From Paraclostridium tenue (GTDB lineage Bacteria; Bacillota; Clostridia; Peptostreptococcales; Peptostreptococcaceae): 64,000 bases of DNA. The notes beneath the pieces are model-generated. The model made no database searches and was not told the origin of the DNA. It saw only the letters and a program-made list of their open reading frames with translations. Location of the stretch: the NCBI RefSeq assembly GCF_039521565.1, contig NZ_BAAACP010000006.1, positions 62,001-126,000 on the forward strand. The letters are read 5' to 3'. Position numbers and translations under genes: made by a program. Positions 38,497 to 46,892 of the stretch are shown here, piece by piece (positions within the stretch are counted from its first letter, which is position 1; each line of letters begins with the position of its first letter).

Positions 38497-38688
38497 ATGT
38501 GTGAATCAGCAGCTTATGTTATAAGGGGAGAAAAACTTGAAAGAGTTATGGACAATGTAGTGAGCATAGACCCATATGAAGGAAAAGTATATCTTACAGA
38601 TTTATTAGGAGATCAAAAAATAATAGATGGAGAAATAAAAGAAATAAAACTTATGGATCACAAAATAATAATAAATGAATATAAGTAA
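38497..38688 (+). CDS. cooT: CooT family nickel-binding protein
   Basis: This 63-aa protein begins MCESAAYVI. In Rhodospirillum CooT the nickel ion of the dimer is bound through Cys2, and that Cys and the short beta-rich fold are kept here. CooT belongs to the nickel supply of CODH. It is the first gene of a three-gene nickel-related set after the acetyl-CoA cluster. The SD is AAGGGGG. Confidence 0.85.
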   Translation: MCESAAYVIRGEKLERVMDNVVSIDPYEGKVYLTDLLGDQKIIDGEIKEIKLMDHKIIINEYK

Positions 38689-38734
38689 AATATGTAAAGC
38701 TTACATAGCGATGGATAAAACAAGGAGATAAATT

Positions 38735-39151
38735 ATGGTAATAGCAGTTATTGATGGTATGGGTGGAGGAATAGGAGCTCAAATAGTAACATCTTTAAGA
38801 GAAGAATTACCATCTTATATAGAAATCTATGCACTAGGGACTAACTCAATAGCAACAAGTTCAATGATGAAATCACATGCAAATAAGGGAGCAACAGGAG
38901 AAAATGCTATCATCGTTTCTACAAAAAAGGCAAGTATAGTTGTAGCGCCTATATCTGTAGTTATACCTAATTCTATGATGGGAGAAGTAACATCTAAAAT
39001 AAGTGAATCTATAGCAACTAGTGAGGCATTAAAAATACTTTTACCTATTATGCCGGAAGACATAGAGATGGTAGGTTTAGAAGGAAAGCCATTAGCACTT
39101 TTAATTAAAGATGCAGTTAAATTAATAAAAAAAGAATTTAATATAAAATAA
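38735..39151 (+). CDS. DUF3842 family protein
   Basis: This 138-aa protein with N-terminal IAVIDGMGGGIGAQIV, a glycine-rich nucleotide-binding-like loop, matches the DUF3842 family. Its function is unknown. The Rossmann-like start suggests ligand binding. Lying between CooT and a His-rich protein, it probably shares a role in nickel or cofactor handling. The SD is AAGGAG. Confidence 0.8.
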   Translation: MVIAVIDGMGGGIGAQIVTSLREELPSYIEIYALGTNSIATSSMMKSHANKGATGENAIIVSTKKASIVVAPISVVIPNSMMGEVTSKISESIATSEALKILLPIMPEDIEMVGLEGKPLALLIKDAVKLIKKEFNIK

Positions 39152-39168
39152 TTTAGGGGGAGATTAAT

Positions 39169-39456
39169 ATGATTTTAAATAAAGATAGTATTAGATATCA
39201 TCATGGAACTCATGAGCATGAACATGGTCATTATCATTCTCAAGGAGCATCACAAGAAAATAAATATGAGAAGACTTTAAATATACTTTTAGTACATTGG
39301 GTAAATCATAATGAATCTCATGAAGAAGGATTTAGAGAATGGGTAGATAAAGCAAGGGAAATGGGTAAAGAAGAAACTGCGGTTAATATAGAAAAAGCTA
39401 TAGAGTGTTTAAGACAAGCAAATGAGAATCTGTTGGAAGCTAAAAGACATATGTAA
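39169..39456 (+). CDS. His-rich small protein, probable nickel/cobalt handling (DUF8180-like)
   Basis: This 95-aa protein has an N-terminal His cluster (HHGTHEHEHGHYH, residues about 11-23) suited to Ni, Co or Zn binding. A helical region follows with LLVHWVNHNESHEEGF and a C-terminal RQANENLLEAKRHM. It resembles small proteins often named cobalt transporter or DUF8180, but it has no membrane helix, so transport is unlikely. Storage or delivery of nickel for CooS and AcsB is a reasonable inference. The SD is AGGGGG. Confidence 0.7.
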   Translation: MILNKDSIRYHHGTHEHEHGHYHSQGASQENKYEKTLNILLVHWVNHNESHEEGFREWVDKAREMGKEETAVNIEKAIECLRQANENLLEAKRHM

Positions 39457-39490
39457 TAATAAAAGGGAGAGATTCTCCCTTTTATTATTA
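39454..39490 (+). terminator. Terminator of the cooT operon
   Basis: A near-perfect palindrome, AATAATAAAAGGGAGA paired with TCTCCCTTTTATTATT, overlaps the stop region of the His-rich gene. Confidence 0.85.
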
Positions 39491-39521
39491 CATAAATTTA
39501 AATAAAATTTTACAAAAAACG

Positions 39522-39550
39522 TTGACAGATTAATATTAAGATTATATAAT
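39522..39550 (+). promoter_or_regulatory. Consensus sigma-A promoter of tRNA-Ser
   Basis: TTGACA (39522-39527), a 17-nt spacer and TATAAT (39545-39550) both match consensus fully, 24 nt before the tRNA. Confidence 0.85.
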
Positions 39551-39573
39551 TTAAATATAGTAATGATGAATAC

Positions 39574-39665
39574 GGAGAAGTACTCAAGTGGCTCAAGAGG
39601 ATCCCCTGCTAAGGGATTAGGCTGGGTTAACCGGTGCGAGGGTTCGAATCCCTCCTTCTCCGCCA
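39574..39665 (+). tRNA. tRNA-Ser (anticodon GCU)
   Basis: The acceptor GGAGAAG pairs with CTTCTCC, and G-CCA is encoded. The anticodon stem ATCCC/GGGAT encloses loop CTGCTAA with GCT at 39608-39610. A long variable arm typical of tRNA-Ser follows, then the T arm with GGTTCGAATCC. It reads AGC and AGU codons. No integrase or repeated 3' end is nearby, so it is not an occupied attachment site here. Confidence 0.97.
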
Positions 39666-39670
39666 GTTAA

Positions 39671-39698
39671 GACTGTTGATAAAATCAACAGTCTTTTT
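39671..39698 (+). terminator. Terminator of tRNA-Ser
   Basis: A perfect 10-bp stem GACTGTTGAT/ATCAACAGTC with loop AAA is followed by five T, and abuts the end of the convergent gene. Confidence 0.88.
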
Positions 39699-40614
39699 AA
39701 TTTATATAATTAAATTCTTTAGAAAATATGTATTTAGATAAAGCTAATATATTTTCAGTTATAAATTCATCATTTATTTTGATTGGTATAATAGAACCTA
39801 GATTATAAAATAAAATTTTATTACTTTTAGAATCTATTGCAGTATGAAGATTAATATTAAGATATAAGTTATATTCATCAGATGCAATAGTATAGTTTTC
39901 GCTAAATAAGTTTACATTTAAATTAAACTTATCATTAGATATAAAGGTTAGACTTAATATGGATTTAGAAATCTTATATTTAGTTAATAAAATTTTGTAT
40001 ACAAAATCATTTATTGATATATTTATATAATGAAGCTTTTCATCTAAAACATCTTTAATTTTAAATATTTTACCTAAATAAAAAATATCTTCATAATTAT
40101 GTAGTAATATTTTTTCTTTTAATAACTTATCTTTAGTTAAAATAAATTCTTTATATAATTGAACACTTTCTTTTCCAGATATAGTATCTTCCCTTTCTAT
40201 ACCTAGGTATTTTTCTATAGTTTTTAGTTTACAATCAGATAGAGATAGTTTTTCTTTATAAGGCTTTATAAGGCGTAAAATATCAATATCTTTAGATTTA
40301 TCCATATTATAATCAATTTTATGTTTTTCAAATCTAGAGTTTAAAAAAGGTATATCAAAAGAAATTCCATTGAAGGTTATATGTCCTTTGAAACTTTTTA
40401 TATCTTCTATGAAAGTTAATAATATATCTTTTTCTTTTTCCTCTGATGAAGCAAAGTATTGTTTTATTATAGTTTTATTTTTATGATTATAAAGGATACC
40501 TATTAAAATTACTTTAGAAAATTTAGGACTTAATCCTGTAGTTTCTATATCGAATATGAAGTGGTTTTCAGGTATATCTATTAAATCATCTAAAGTTTTA
40601 GTAATAACTTGCAT
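39697..40614 (-). CDS. YprB-like ribonuclease H-fold (DEDD) exonuclease
   Basis: This 305-aa protein has the three exonuclease motifs of the DnaQ-like fold: FDIETTGLS (about 20-28), FNGISFDIPFL (about 99-109) and HNYEDIFYLGKIF (about 172-184). This matches the YprB family of predicted 3'-5' exonucleases. The substrate is unknown. It is divergent from the UvrD-like helicase by 78 nt, which suggests DNA repair or processing. The start has the SD AAGGAG 4-5 nt upstream. Confidence 0.8.
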   Translation of the reverse strand: MQVITKTLDDLIDIPENHFIFDIETTGLSPKFSKVILIGILYNHKNKTIIKQYFASSEEKEKDILLTFIEDIKSFKGHITFNGISFDIPFLNSRFEKHKIDYNMDKSKDIDILRLIKPYKEKLSLSDCKLKTIEKYLGIEREDTISGKESVQLYKEFILTKDKLLKEKILLHNYEDIFYLGKIFKIKDVLDEKLHYINISINDFVYKILLTKYKISKSILSLTFISNDKFNLNVNLFSENYTIASDEYNLYLNINLHTAIDSKSNKILFYNLGSIIPIKINDEFITENILALSKYIFSKEFNYIN

Positions 40615-40692
40615 AGTACTACTCCTTTTTAAAAAATATGATATATAATATTAATTATAAAATAATATAAAGATAGTTCAAGGTGATAAATT

Positions 40693-42738
40693 ATGATAGA
40701 TATAAATAAATTAAATGACAATCAAAAAAGTGCTGTTATGCATATAGACGGACCTTGTATGGTTTTAGCTGGACCAGGATCGGGAAAAACTAGGGTGATA
40801 ACATATAGAATAGTTAATATGGTTTTAAATAATAATATAAATCCTAAAACTATTTTAGCTATTAGCTTTACAAAAGCATCATCTACAGAAATGAAAAACA
40901 GAGCTATTAGTTTAAGTCATGATGCTAGATTAAACAGTGTAAACTACGGAACATTCCATTCTGTATTTTTTAGAATACTAAGATTTTTTGAGAAATATGA
41001 GTTAGATTGCATACTAGATGAAAAGAGTAAGAAATTTGCTATAAAAGGTATTTTAAAAAATTTAAACGTAGAAAATGCAGAAGATGATGATACTATACTA
41101 AGTGTTATAAATGAAATATCTTATGTGAAAAATGAGCTAATGGATAAATCAGATTTTGATTCTGAGATACTTAGCAAGGATGAGTTTATAAAAACTTACA
41201 ATATGTATGAGGAGTATAAAGAAAGTTTAAAAAAAATTGACTTTGATGATATGCTTATAAAAACATATTACTTATTAAAAAATAATAAAAGAGTTTTAGA
41301 AAGAGTAAGAAATGTATATAGATATATTTTAGTAGATGAATTTCAAGATATAAATAAAGTACAATTTGAGGTGCTAAAGTTAATTTCAAGTCCTAATAAT
41401 AATATATTTGTAGTAGGAGATGAAGATCAAAGTATATATGGATTTAGAGGATCTAGACCTGACTTTTTATTAGAATTTGAACAGTATTTTAAAAATAGTA
41501 AAAAGTATATATTAGATATAAATTATAGATCTAAAAAAGGAATAACAGATATTGCTAATAAGCTAATACAAAATAATGAAAATAGATATGAAAAGTCAAT
41601 AAAGTGCGATAGAGATGAAAGGGGAATAGTTAAATATATAAGTACAGAAGATTCAGAAGAAGAGGCGAAGTTTATCGCAAAAGATATATTAAATAAATGT
41701 GAAGATAATTGTGTTAACTATGATGATTTTGCTGTTATATATAGAACTAATATACAGTCTAGAGCTTTAGTTGATGTATTTATGGATATGCATATACCTT
41801 TTGTAGTTAGAGATTCTATAGTTACAATATATGATCATTGGGTTGCTAAAGATTTGTTAGCATATTTAAGGTTGGGAATAGATACAACTTTAAATGAAGA
41901 TTGGATAAGAATTATAAATAAACCATTTAGATATATATCTAAGGAAAGTATAAAATTAGCTAGTGAAGATAGAGATTTTATAGGAGCTTTAATAAACAAA
42001 GGAGGTTTACATCCTAAACAAGTAAAAACATTAAACGATTTAGAAATAGATTTAAGTTACTTAAAGACATTATCGCCAAAAAATGCAATATCATATATAA
42101 GAACTAGTTTAGACTACGATAGATATGTATTAGATTACTGTAGTAATAGAAAAATAAAACCAAATGGATTAATTGAAATATTAAACGAGTTAGAAAGTTC
42201 TTCTACACATTTTAAGACTATAAATGATTATTTAGAACATATAGAAAAAGTCAAATCAGAAATAGTTGAAAATAGAAACAATAAAAATTCAGAAGGTGTA
42301 ATATTTACAACTATGCATAGTGCTAAAGGTTTAGAGTTTCCATATGTATATATAATAGGTGCAAATGAAGGTACAATACCTCATGAAAAATCTTATGATA
42401 TAGAAGATGAAGATAAAAGAAAATCAGCTATAGAAGAGGAAAGAAGGTTATTATATGTGGGAATAACTAGAGCACAAGATGAGCTTTATATAAGTTCTCC
42501 TAAAAATAAATATGGCCGTAAGGTATTTCAATCTAGATTCATAGATGACATTAAATCTCCTACAAAAGAAGATATTAAAGCTATAAAAATAGGTGATAAT
42601 ATAGTTCATAGGAAATTTGGTAATGGAGTTATAACAGGCAAGGATGGAAAAATGATAGAAGTTAAGTTTAAGTGCGGGACAAAAGACTTAGATTATTCTA
42701 TTTGTTTTAAAAATGGGATTATAAATAAATCAGAGTAA
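40693..42738 (+). CDS. UvrD/PcrA-like ATP-dependent DNA helicase
   Basis: This 681-aa superfamily 1A helicase has Walker A AGPGSGKTR (26-34), motif II DEFQD, GDEDQSIYGFRG, and the C-terminal MHSAKGLEF and YVGITRA motifs. It is shorter than PcrA (about 740 aa) and ends with a small Tudor-like segment (IVHRKFGNGVITG). It unwinds DNA 3'-5' in repair or replication restart. I would not name it pcrA, as clostridia have several paralogues. Confidence 0.9.
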   Translation: MIDINKLNDNQKSAVMHIDGPCMVLAGPGSGKTRVITYRIVNMVLNNNINPKTILAISFTKASSTEMKNRAISLSHDARLNSVNYGTFHSVFFRILRFFEKYELDCILDEKSKKFAIKGILKNLNVENAEDDDTILSVINEISYVKNELMDKSDFDSEILSKDEFIKTYNMYEEYKESLKKIDFDDMLIKTYYLLKNNKRVLERVRNVYRYILVDEFQDINKVQFEVLKLISSPNNNIFVVGDEDQSIYGFRGSRPDFLLEFEQYFKNSKKYILDINYRSKKGITDIANKLIQNNENRYEKSIKCDRDERGIVKYISTEDSEEEAKFIAKDILNKCEDNCVNYDDFAVIYRTNIQSRALVDVFMDMHIPFVVRDSIVTIYDHWVAKDLLAYLRLGIDTTLNEDWIRIINKPFRYISKESIKLASEDRDFIGALINKGGLHPKQVKTLNDLEIDLSYLKTLSPKNAISYIRTSLDYDRYVLDYCSNRKIKPNGLIEILNELESSSTHFKTINDYLEHIEKVKSEIVENRNNKNSEGVIFTTMHSAKGLEFPYVYIIGANEGTIPHEKSYDIEDEDKRKSAIEEERRLLYVGITRAQDELYISSPKNKYGRKVFQSRFIDDIKSPTKEDIKAIKIGDNIVHRKFGNGVITGKDGKMIEVKFKCGTKDLDYSICFKNGIINKSE

Positions 42739-42740
42739 AT

Positions 42741-42772
42741 AAAAAGAGATATATTTAATATATCTCTTTTAT
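42741..42772. terminator. Terminator between the helicase gene and ansA
   Basis: The stem AAAAAGAGATATA pairs with TATATCTCTTTT around loop TTTAA. A- and T-tracts on either side serve both convergent genes. Confidence 0.8.
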
Positions 42773-42829
42773 TTATATAAATAGTTAAAGGCTATTATAA
42801 AATACAAAACTTTAGATAGTTTATAAATT

Positions 42830-43825
42830 TTAATAATAAATACCTTTTTCGAATATATCTTTCAATTCATTTAAATCATTAGTCTTACCTAAGGCAACCA
42901 TTAATTTTATTCTAGCTTTTTGACCTGGTAAATCTCCTGCAAATATACATCCTAAATTTCTTAAATCTCTACCAGAGCCTAAATAACCATAACTGTCAAA
43001 GACTCTACCTGAATGACATCTAGTTGCTATAACAACTGGTATATTTTTGCTTCTAGCATATTCTACACCTTTAAGCATTCCTGGAGGGATATTACCTCTA
43101 CCCATAGCTTCGATAATTATACCCTTGCATCCTTTATCAGCTGCAAATTTAATAAAAGATTCATCCATTCCTACACCAGATTTTATAAGTGCAACATCAG
43201 GTTCAACCTTATCAACAACTATAGTTTGTCTATTAACAATGTCCCTAGATAATACAAGTTTATCACAATCTATTATACCTAAAGGACCACATGTTAAAGA
43301 CTTGAAAGTATTTAAAGTAAGTGTATTAGTTTTAGTAGCTTCTGATGCTAATAAAACTTCATTGCTTAAAACAACTAAGACACCTTTATTATAAGCCTCA
43401 TCAGATATAGCAGTACAAACAGCTGCTGCAAGATTGCTAGGACCATCATAACCAAGTTCATCGCTACTTCTCATAGCTCCTGTAACTATTACAGGCTTAG
43501 GTGAATCTAATGTTAAATCTAAGAAATATGCAGTTTCTTCTAAACTATCAGTACCGTGTGTAACAACAACACCTGAAATATCTTCACTTAAAAGTATATC
43601 ATTTATGAAATTTCTTAAGTTTAACATTTTCTCTGGAGTCATGTGAGGTCCTGGAATTTCATCAAAATTGTACACCTCTATATCAGCAACTTTATCTATA
43701 TTAGTTACCATAGACATAATTTGCTCCCCAGATAAAGATGGTATAGCAGCTCCTATCTTTTCATCTACAGTCATTGAAATTGTACCACCTGTAAAGACTA
43801 TTGCTACTTTTTTCTTATTGTGCAT
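42830..43825 (-). CDS. L-asparaginase (type I-like)
   Basis: This 331-aa asparaginase hydrolyses Asn to Asp and ammonia. The first catalytic Thr is in FTGGTIS (Thr12 region), and the second in THGTDSLEE (Thr92, Asp93). There is no signal peptide, so it is cytoplasmic. The SD is unusual, AAGGGGGGG with seven G, and a tandem pair of C-rich RNA genes lies directly upstream on the same strand. Confidence 0.92.
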   Translation of the reverse strand: MHNKKKVAIVFTGGTISMTVDEKIGAAIPSLSGEQIMSMVTNIDKVADIEVYNFDEIPGPHMTPEKMLNLRNFINDILLSEDISGVVVTHGTDSLEETAYFLDLTLDSPKPVIVTGAMRSSDELGYDGPSNLAAAVCTAISDEAYNKGVLVVLSNEVLLASEATKTNTLTLNTFKSLTCGPLGIIDCDKLVLSRDIVNRQTIVVDKVEPDVALIKSGVGMDESFIKFAADKGCKGIIIEAMGRGNIPPGMLKGVEYARSKNIPVVIATRCHSGRVFDSYGYLGSGRDLRNLGCIFAGDLPGQKARIKLMVALGKTNDLNELKDIFEKGIYY

Positions 43826-43900
43826 ATTATTGCCCCCCCTTAGTTTTTTATATATATTAAATTATATCAAAAAAACATAAATAAATGTAGAATTAAGCAC

Positions 43901-44037
43901 AAAAAAAGAGCTTGGGGAAGCTCTTTTTGCATTAAACTAACTTCCGTTGTTAGTTTAATATTGGATATAAAGTCTATCCGTTCAAAAGGGGTATTGGGAA
44001 TAGAGATTTTAATTAAGGTTATCAGGGGGATAACCAT
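43901..44037 (-). ncRNA. Predicted C-rich small RNA, tandem copy A
   Basis: On the minus strand: hairpin GGTTATC-CCCCT-GATAACC (44035-44017), then a single-stranded stretch with CCC and CCCC, hairpin GGATA/TATCC (43979-43963), a perfect 11-bp hairpin with loop AACGGAA (43959-43931), and a terminator with loop CCCC and a U-tract (43928-43901). The 5' part is identical to copy B. No ORF is evident. It ends 76 nt before ansA, so it could also be a leader element of that gene. Confidence 0.62.
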
Positions 44038-44074
44038 ATATATATAATAACAAGATTCGACAGAAAAATCAATA
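43984..44074 (-). repeat. 91-bp direct repeat, copy A
   Basis: It is identical over 91 bp to 44183-44273, offset 199 bp, and covers promoter, Spo0A-box-like site, first hairpin and C-rich linker of the predicted small RNA. Confidence 0.95.
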
Positions 44075-44086
44075 GTTTTCGAAAAT
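44044..44086 (-). promoter_or_regulatory. Promoter and Spo0A boxes of small RNA copy A
   Basis: On the minus strand: -35 TTGATT (44072-44067), 17-nt spacer and -10 TATTAT (44049-44044). An exact 0A box TGTCGAA (44062-44056) lies in the spacer, and TTTTCGAAAA (44086-44077) lies just upstream. Confidence 0.6.
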
Positions 44087-44121
44087 ATATTTAATTAAAA
44101 TTAATTATTAATTTTAAGCAT

Positions 44122-44236
44122 AAAAAAACCTACTTCTTTTCCGTTAAGAAGTAGGACTTAAATGAATGTAGTATATTCATTTAAAAGGGGTATTGGGAAT
44201 AGAGATTTTAATTAAGGTTATCAGGGGGATAACCAT
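44122..44236 (-). ncRNA. Predicted C-rich small RNA, tandem copy B
   Basis: It has the same layout as copy A: the conserved GGTTATC-CCCCT-GATAACC hairpin and C-rich linker, then a different hairpin AAATGAAT/ATTCATTT (44182-44160), then CCTACTTCTT-AACGGAA-AAGAAGTAGG (44155-44129) with seven U as terminator. Stems differ from copy A while the AACGGAA loop is kept. This is what selection on an RNA would leave. Confidence 0.62.
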
Positions 44237-44273
44237 ATATATATAATAACAAGATTCGACAGAAAAATCAATA
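44183..44273 (-). repeat. 91-bp direct repeat, copy B
   Basis: It is identical to 43984-44074. The sequences downstream on the minus strand diverge except for the hairpin loop. Confidence 0.95.
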
Positions 44274-44287
44274 ATTTTGACAAAAAA
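44243..44287 (-). promoter_or_regulatory. Promoter and Spo0A boxes of small RNA copy B
   Basis: TTGATT (44271-44266), 17 nt and TATTAT (44248-44243) flank TGTCGAA at 44261-44255. A second site, TTTTGTCAAAA, lies just upstream at about 44285-44275 and is close to the 0A consensus. Confidence 0.6.
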
Positions 44288-44392
44288 ATTTAAAAAATAT
44301 TGATTTAAGTCAAAATAATATATAAAAACTAGATTATACTGTAGTCAGTATTGGATTATCACGGCTTTAGTATATAAAAAAAGCTCAAATAG

Positions 44393-44401
44393 TGGTATAA
44401 T
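44393..44401 (+). promoter_or_regulatory. Extended -10 promoter candidate for the cysteine desulfurase operon
   Basis: TGGTATAAT matches an extended -10 (TGnTATAAT), 106 nt before the gene. A weak -35 (TATAAA) lies 17 nt upstream. The rest of 44288-44507 is AT-rich with no other clear signal. Confidence 0.4.
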
Positions 44402-44507
44402 AGTAAAAGTTTCACTAAATTTATATGATAATTTATAGTGTTAATTGGGACAATAAAATAAAGAATATAACAATAGAATTTAAATAAAAGAAAGTTGGTG
44501 TATTAGT

Positions 44508-45659
44508 ATGGATATATACTTAGACAATAGTGCCACAACTAAGCCATACAAAGAAGTTGTAGATAAGATGGTATATGCACTTACTATAGACTATGCAAAC
44601 CCTTCAGCTGTTCATAAAAAGGGTGTAGAAGTTGAAAAAAATATAAAGAAGGTAAGACAAGAAATTGCTAAAAGTATCGGATGTAAAGATAAAGAAATAA
44701 TATTTACATCTGGAGGTACAGAAGCTAACAATACTATAATAAGAGGCGTTGCAAATCTTAATAAAAAAAGAAAAAATCATATAATAACCACAAATATAGA
44801 ACATCCATCAGTATTAAGAACTATGGAGGATTTAGAAAATCAAGGATTTGAAGTAACTTATTTGAAAGTTAATGATAAAGGTGTAGTAGATATAAATGAT
44901 GTAAAAAATGCAATAAAAGATACTACTATATTAATTAGTATGATGCATGTTAATAATGAAATTGGGAGCATACAACCTATAAAAGAAGTTGGAAAATACT
45001 TAAGTACTTTAAAGGAAAAAGTATACTTACATGTGGATGCAGTTCAGTCATTTGCAAAAATTAATTTTAAGCCATCTAGATATAATATAGATTTTATGAG
45101 CGTTAGTGGACATAAGTTACATGGACCAAAGGGTATAGGATTTATGTACATAAAAGATAGTAACAAAATAAAACCTATGCTTACTGGAGGAGGTCAAGAA
45201 ATTGGAATTAGATCTGGTACTGAGAATGTAGCTGGTATATATGGATTAGGAGAAGCTGTTAATATAATAATGTCAGATTTAAATTCTAAAATTGAAAATA
45301 TAAATGAGTTAAAAATTTTATTAAAAGACTATATAGTAAATAATATAGATGATATAAAAGTAAATTCTCCAGAAGACGGTGTATGTCATATATTAAATAT
45401 ATCTTTTAGAGGAGTTAGAGGAGAAGTGTTATTACATCATTTAGCTCAGCAAGGTATATTTGTGTCTACAGGGTCTGCATGTTCTTCTAAGAAAAAAGGA
45501 AGTCATGTTTTAAATGCGATTGGACTTACGCCTGAAGAAATAGATGGTGCTATAAGATTTAGTTTATCTGACATGACGACAAGAGATGAAATAAATCAAG
45601 CATGTGAGATAATTAAAAAATCAGTAGAAGAACTTAGAATGATAATAAAAAGAAGATAA
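44508..45659 (+). CDS. Cysteine desulfurase (NifS/IscS family)
   Basis: This 383-aa PLP enzyme takes sulfur from cysteine as a persulfide. Seen are DNSATTKP, HVDAVQSFAK, PLP Lys203 in SGHKLHGPKG, and catalytic Cys325 in STGSACSSKKKG, whose flexible loop is of the NifS/IscS class. thiI follows after 7 nt, so the pair supplies sulfur for 4-thiouridine in tRNA; in Bacillus the equivalent partner is NifZ. It could also support lipoyl or Fe-S biogenesis. Confidence 0.92.
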   Translation: MDIYLDNSATTKPYKEVVDKMVYALTIDYANPSAVHKKGVEVEKNIKKVRQEIAKSIGCKDKEIIFTSGGTEANNTIIRGVANLNKKRKNHIITTNIEHPSVLRTMEDLENQGFEVTYLKVNDKGVVDINDVKNAIKDTTILISMMHVNNEIGSIQPIKEVGKYLSTLKEKVYLHVDAVQSFAKINFKPSRYNIDFMSVSGHKLHGPKGIGFMYIKDSNKIKPMLTGGGQEIGIRSGTENVAGIYGLGEAVNIIMSDLNSKIENINELKILLKDYIVNNIDDIKVNSPEDGVCHILNISFRGVRGEVLLHHLAQQGIFVSTGSACSSKKKGSHVLNAIGLTPEEIDGAIRFSLSDMTTRDEINQACEIIKKSVEELRMIIKRR

Positions 45660-45675
45660 TCAAGAGGTGATAAAT

Positions 45676-46854
45676 TTGTATAATATAGCAATTGTAAAGT
45701 ACGGAGAAATAGGAGTAAAAGGAAAGAATAGATATATATTCGAAAATAAACTTATAAAAAATATAAAAAATATGTTATCTCCTATAGGAAAATTTAATGT
45801 TTATAAAGAATACGGAAGAATATATGTAGACTTAGGAGAGTATTCAGAAGATTACGAAGAAGTATTAGAAGAGATAAAAAAAGTATTTGGAGTTGTAGGT
45901 GTTTGTCCAGGTATAAGAGCTGAAAAAGACTATGATAAATTAAAAGAATTAGCTTTAAAATTATTAGAAGAAAAAATAGAAGAAGGTTCAAAATCATTTA
46001 AAGTTAGTTCTAGAAGAGGAGATAAAAGTCTTGAATTAACATCTCAAGAAATGAGTAGAGATATAGCAGGATTTTTAGTATTTAATGTTAAAGATAGAAT
46101 AAAAGTTGATGTTAGAAATCCAGAAACAACTATACACTGTGAATACAGACAAAATCATGTTATGGTATATAGCGATACAGTTCCAGGTTATGGAGGACTT
46201 CCAGTTGGAACAAATGGTAGAGCAATGTCTTTATTATCAGGAGGAATAGATAGTCCTGTCGCATCATGGATGGTTGCAAAAAGAGGAGTTGAAATAGAAG
46301 CTATTCATTTCCACAGTTACCCATTCACAAGTGAAAAGTCACAAGAAAAAGTAAGAGATTTAGCACAAATATTAGCTAAGTACTGTGGGAAAGTAAGACT
46401 TCATAAAGTTAATATATTAGAAATACAAAAAGCTATAGGTATGTCATGTAAGGAAGAAGAGATGACTATTATATCAAGAAGATTTATGATGAAAATAGCT
46501 CAGAGAGTAGGAGAAATGAGATTTTGTGATGCATTAGTTACTGGAGAAAGTATAGGACAAGTTGCATCTCAAACAATACAAGGGTTAACATGTACAAATG
46601 CAGCTATTACTTTACCTGTATTTAGACCTTTAATAGCTATGGATAAATCTGAAATAATAAAAATAGCACAAAGTATAGGTACGTTTGAAACTTCTGTTAT
46701 ACCTGAAGAAGACTGTTGTACAGTGTTCTCACCAAAAAATCCTGTTACAAAGCCTAAGCTAGATAGAATAGAGAAATCAGAATCATCATTAGATGTAGAA
46801 AAATTAATACAAGATGCTATAGATAATATGGAAGTTGAAGTATTTGAATTCTAA
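45676..46854 (+). CDS. thiI: tRNA 4-thiouridine synthase ThiI
   Basis: This 392-aa protein has an N-terminal ferredoxin-like plus THUMP region (about 1-165) and a PP-loop ATPase domain with LLSGGIDSPVASW. It has no rhodanese domain, as usual in Firmicutes, where the desulfurase hands over sulfur directly. TTG 45676 is preferred because the SD AGAGGTG lies 7 nt upstream; the longer GTG frame starts inside the SD. It is co-transcribed with the desulfurase. Confidence 0.93.
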   Translation: MYNIAIVKYGEIGVKGKNRYIFENKLIKNIKNMLSPIGKFNVYKEYGRIYVDLGEYSEDYEEVLEEIKKVFGVVGVCPGIRAEKDYDKLKELALKLLEEKIEEGSKSFKVSSRRGDKSLELTSQEMSRDIAGFLVFNVKDRIKVDVRNPETTIHCEYRQNHVMVYSDTVPGYGGLPVGTNGRAMSLLSGGIDSPVASWMVAKRGVEIEAIHFHSYPFTSEKSQEKVRDLAQILAKYCGKVRLHKVNILEIQKAIGMSCKEEEMTIISRRFMMKIAQRVGEMRFCDALVTGESIGQVASQTIQGLTCTNAAITLPVFRPLIAMDKSEIIKIAQSIGTFETSVIPEEDCCTVFSPKNPVTKPKLDRIEKSESSLDVEKLIQDAIDNMEVEVFEF

Positions 46855-46856
46855 AT

Positions 46857-46890
46857 AAAAAAGTCGTAGTAATGTAACTACGACTTTTTT
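46857..46890. terminator. Bidirectional terminator between thiI and pflA
   Basis: A 14-bp stem AAAAAAGTCGTAGT/ACTACGACTTTTTT has a 6-nt loop, with U-tracts in both directions. Confidence 0.9.
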
Positions 46891-46892
46891 AT

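Noticed and set aside
39574..39698. tRNA-Ser as an integration site of a mobile element
   Set aside because: No integrase, no repeated tRNA 3' end and a normal terminator right after the gene.
43047..43394. Plus-strand open frame inside the asparaginase gene
   Set aside because: Fully antisense to a clear enzyme gene, without a start signal.
43984..44273. CRISPR-like direct repeats
   Set aside because: Only two copies of 91 bp, with a 108-bp non-spacer-like interval containing a terminator. There are no cas genes. The copies contain promoters and hairpins.
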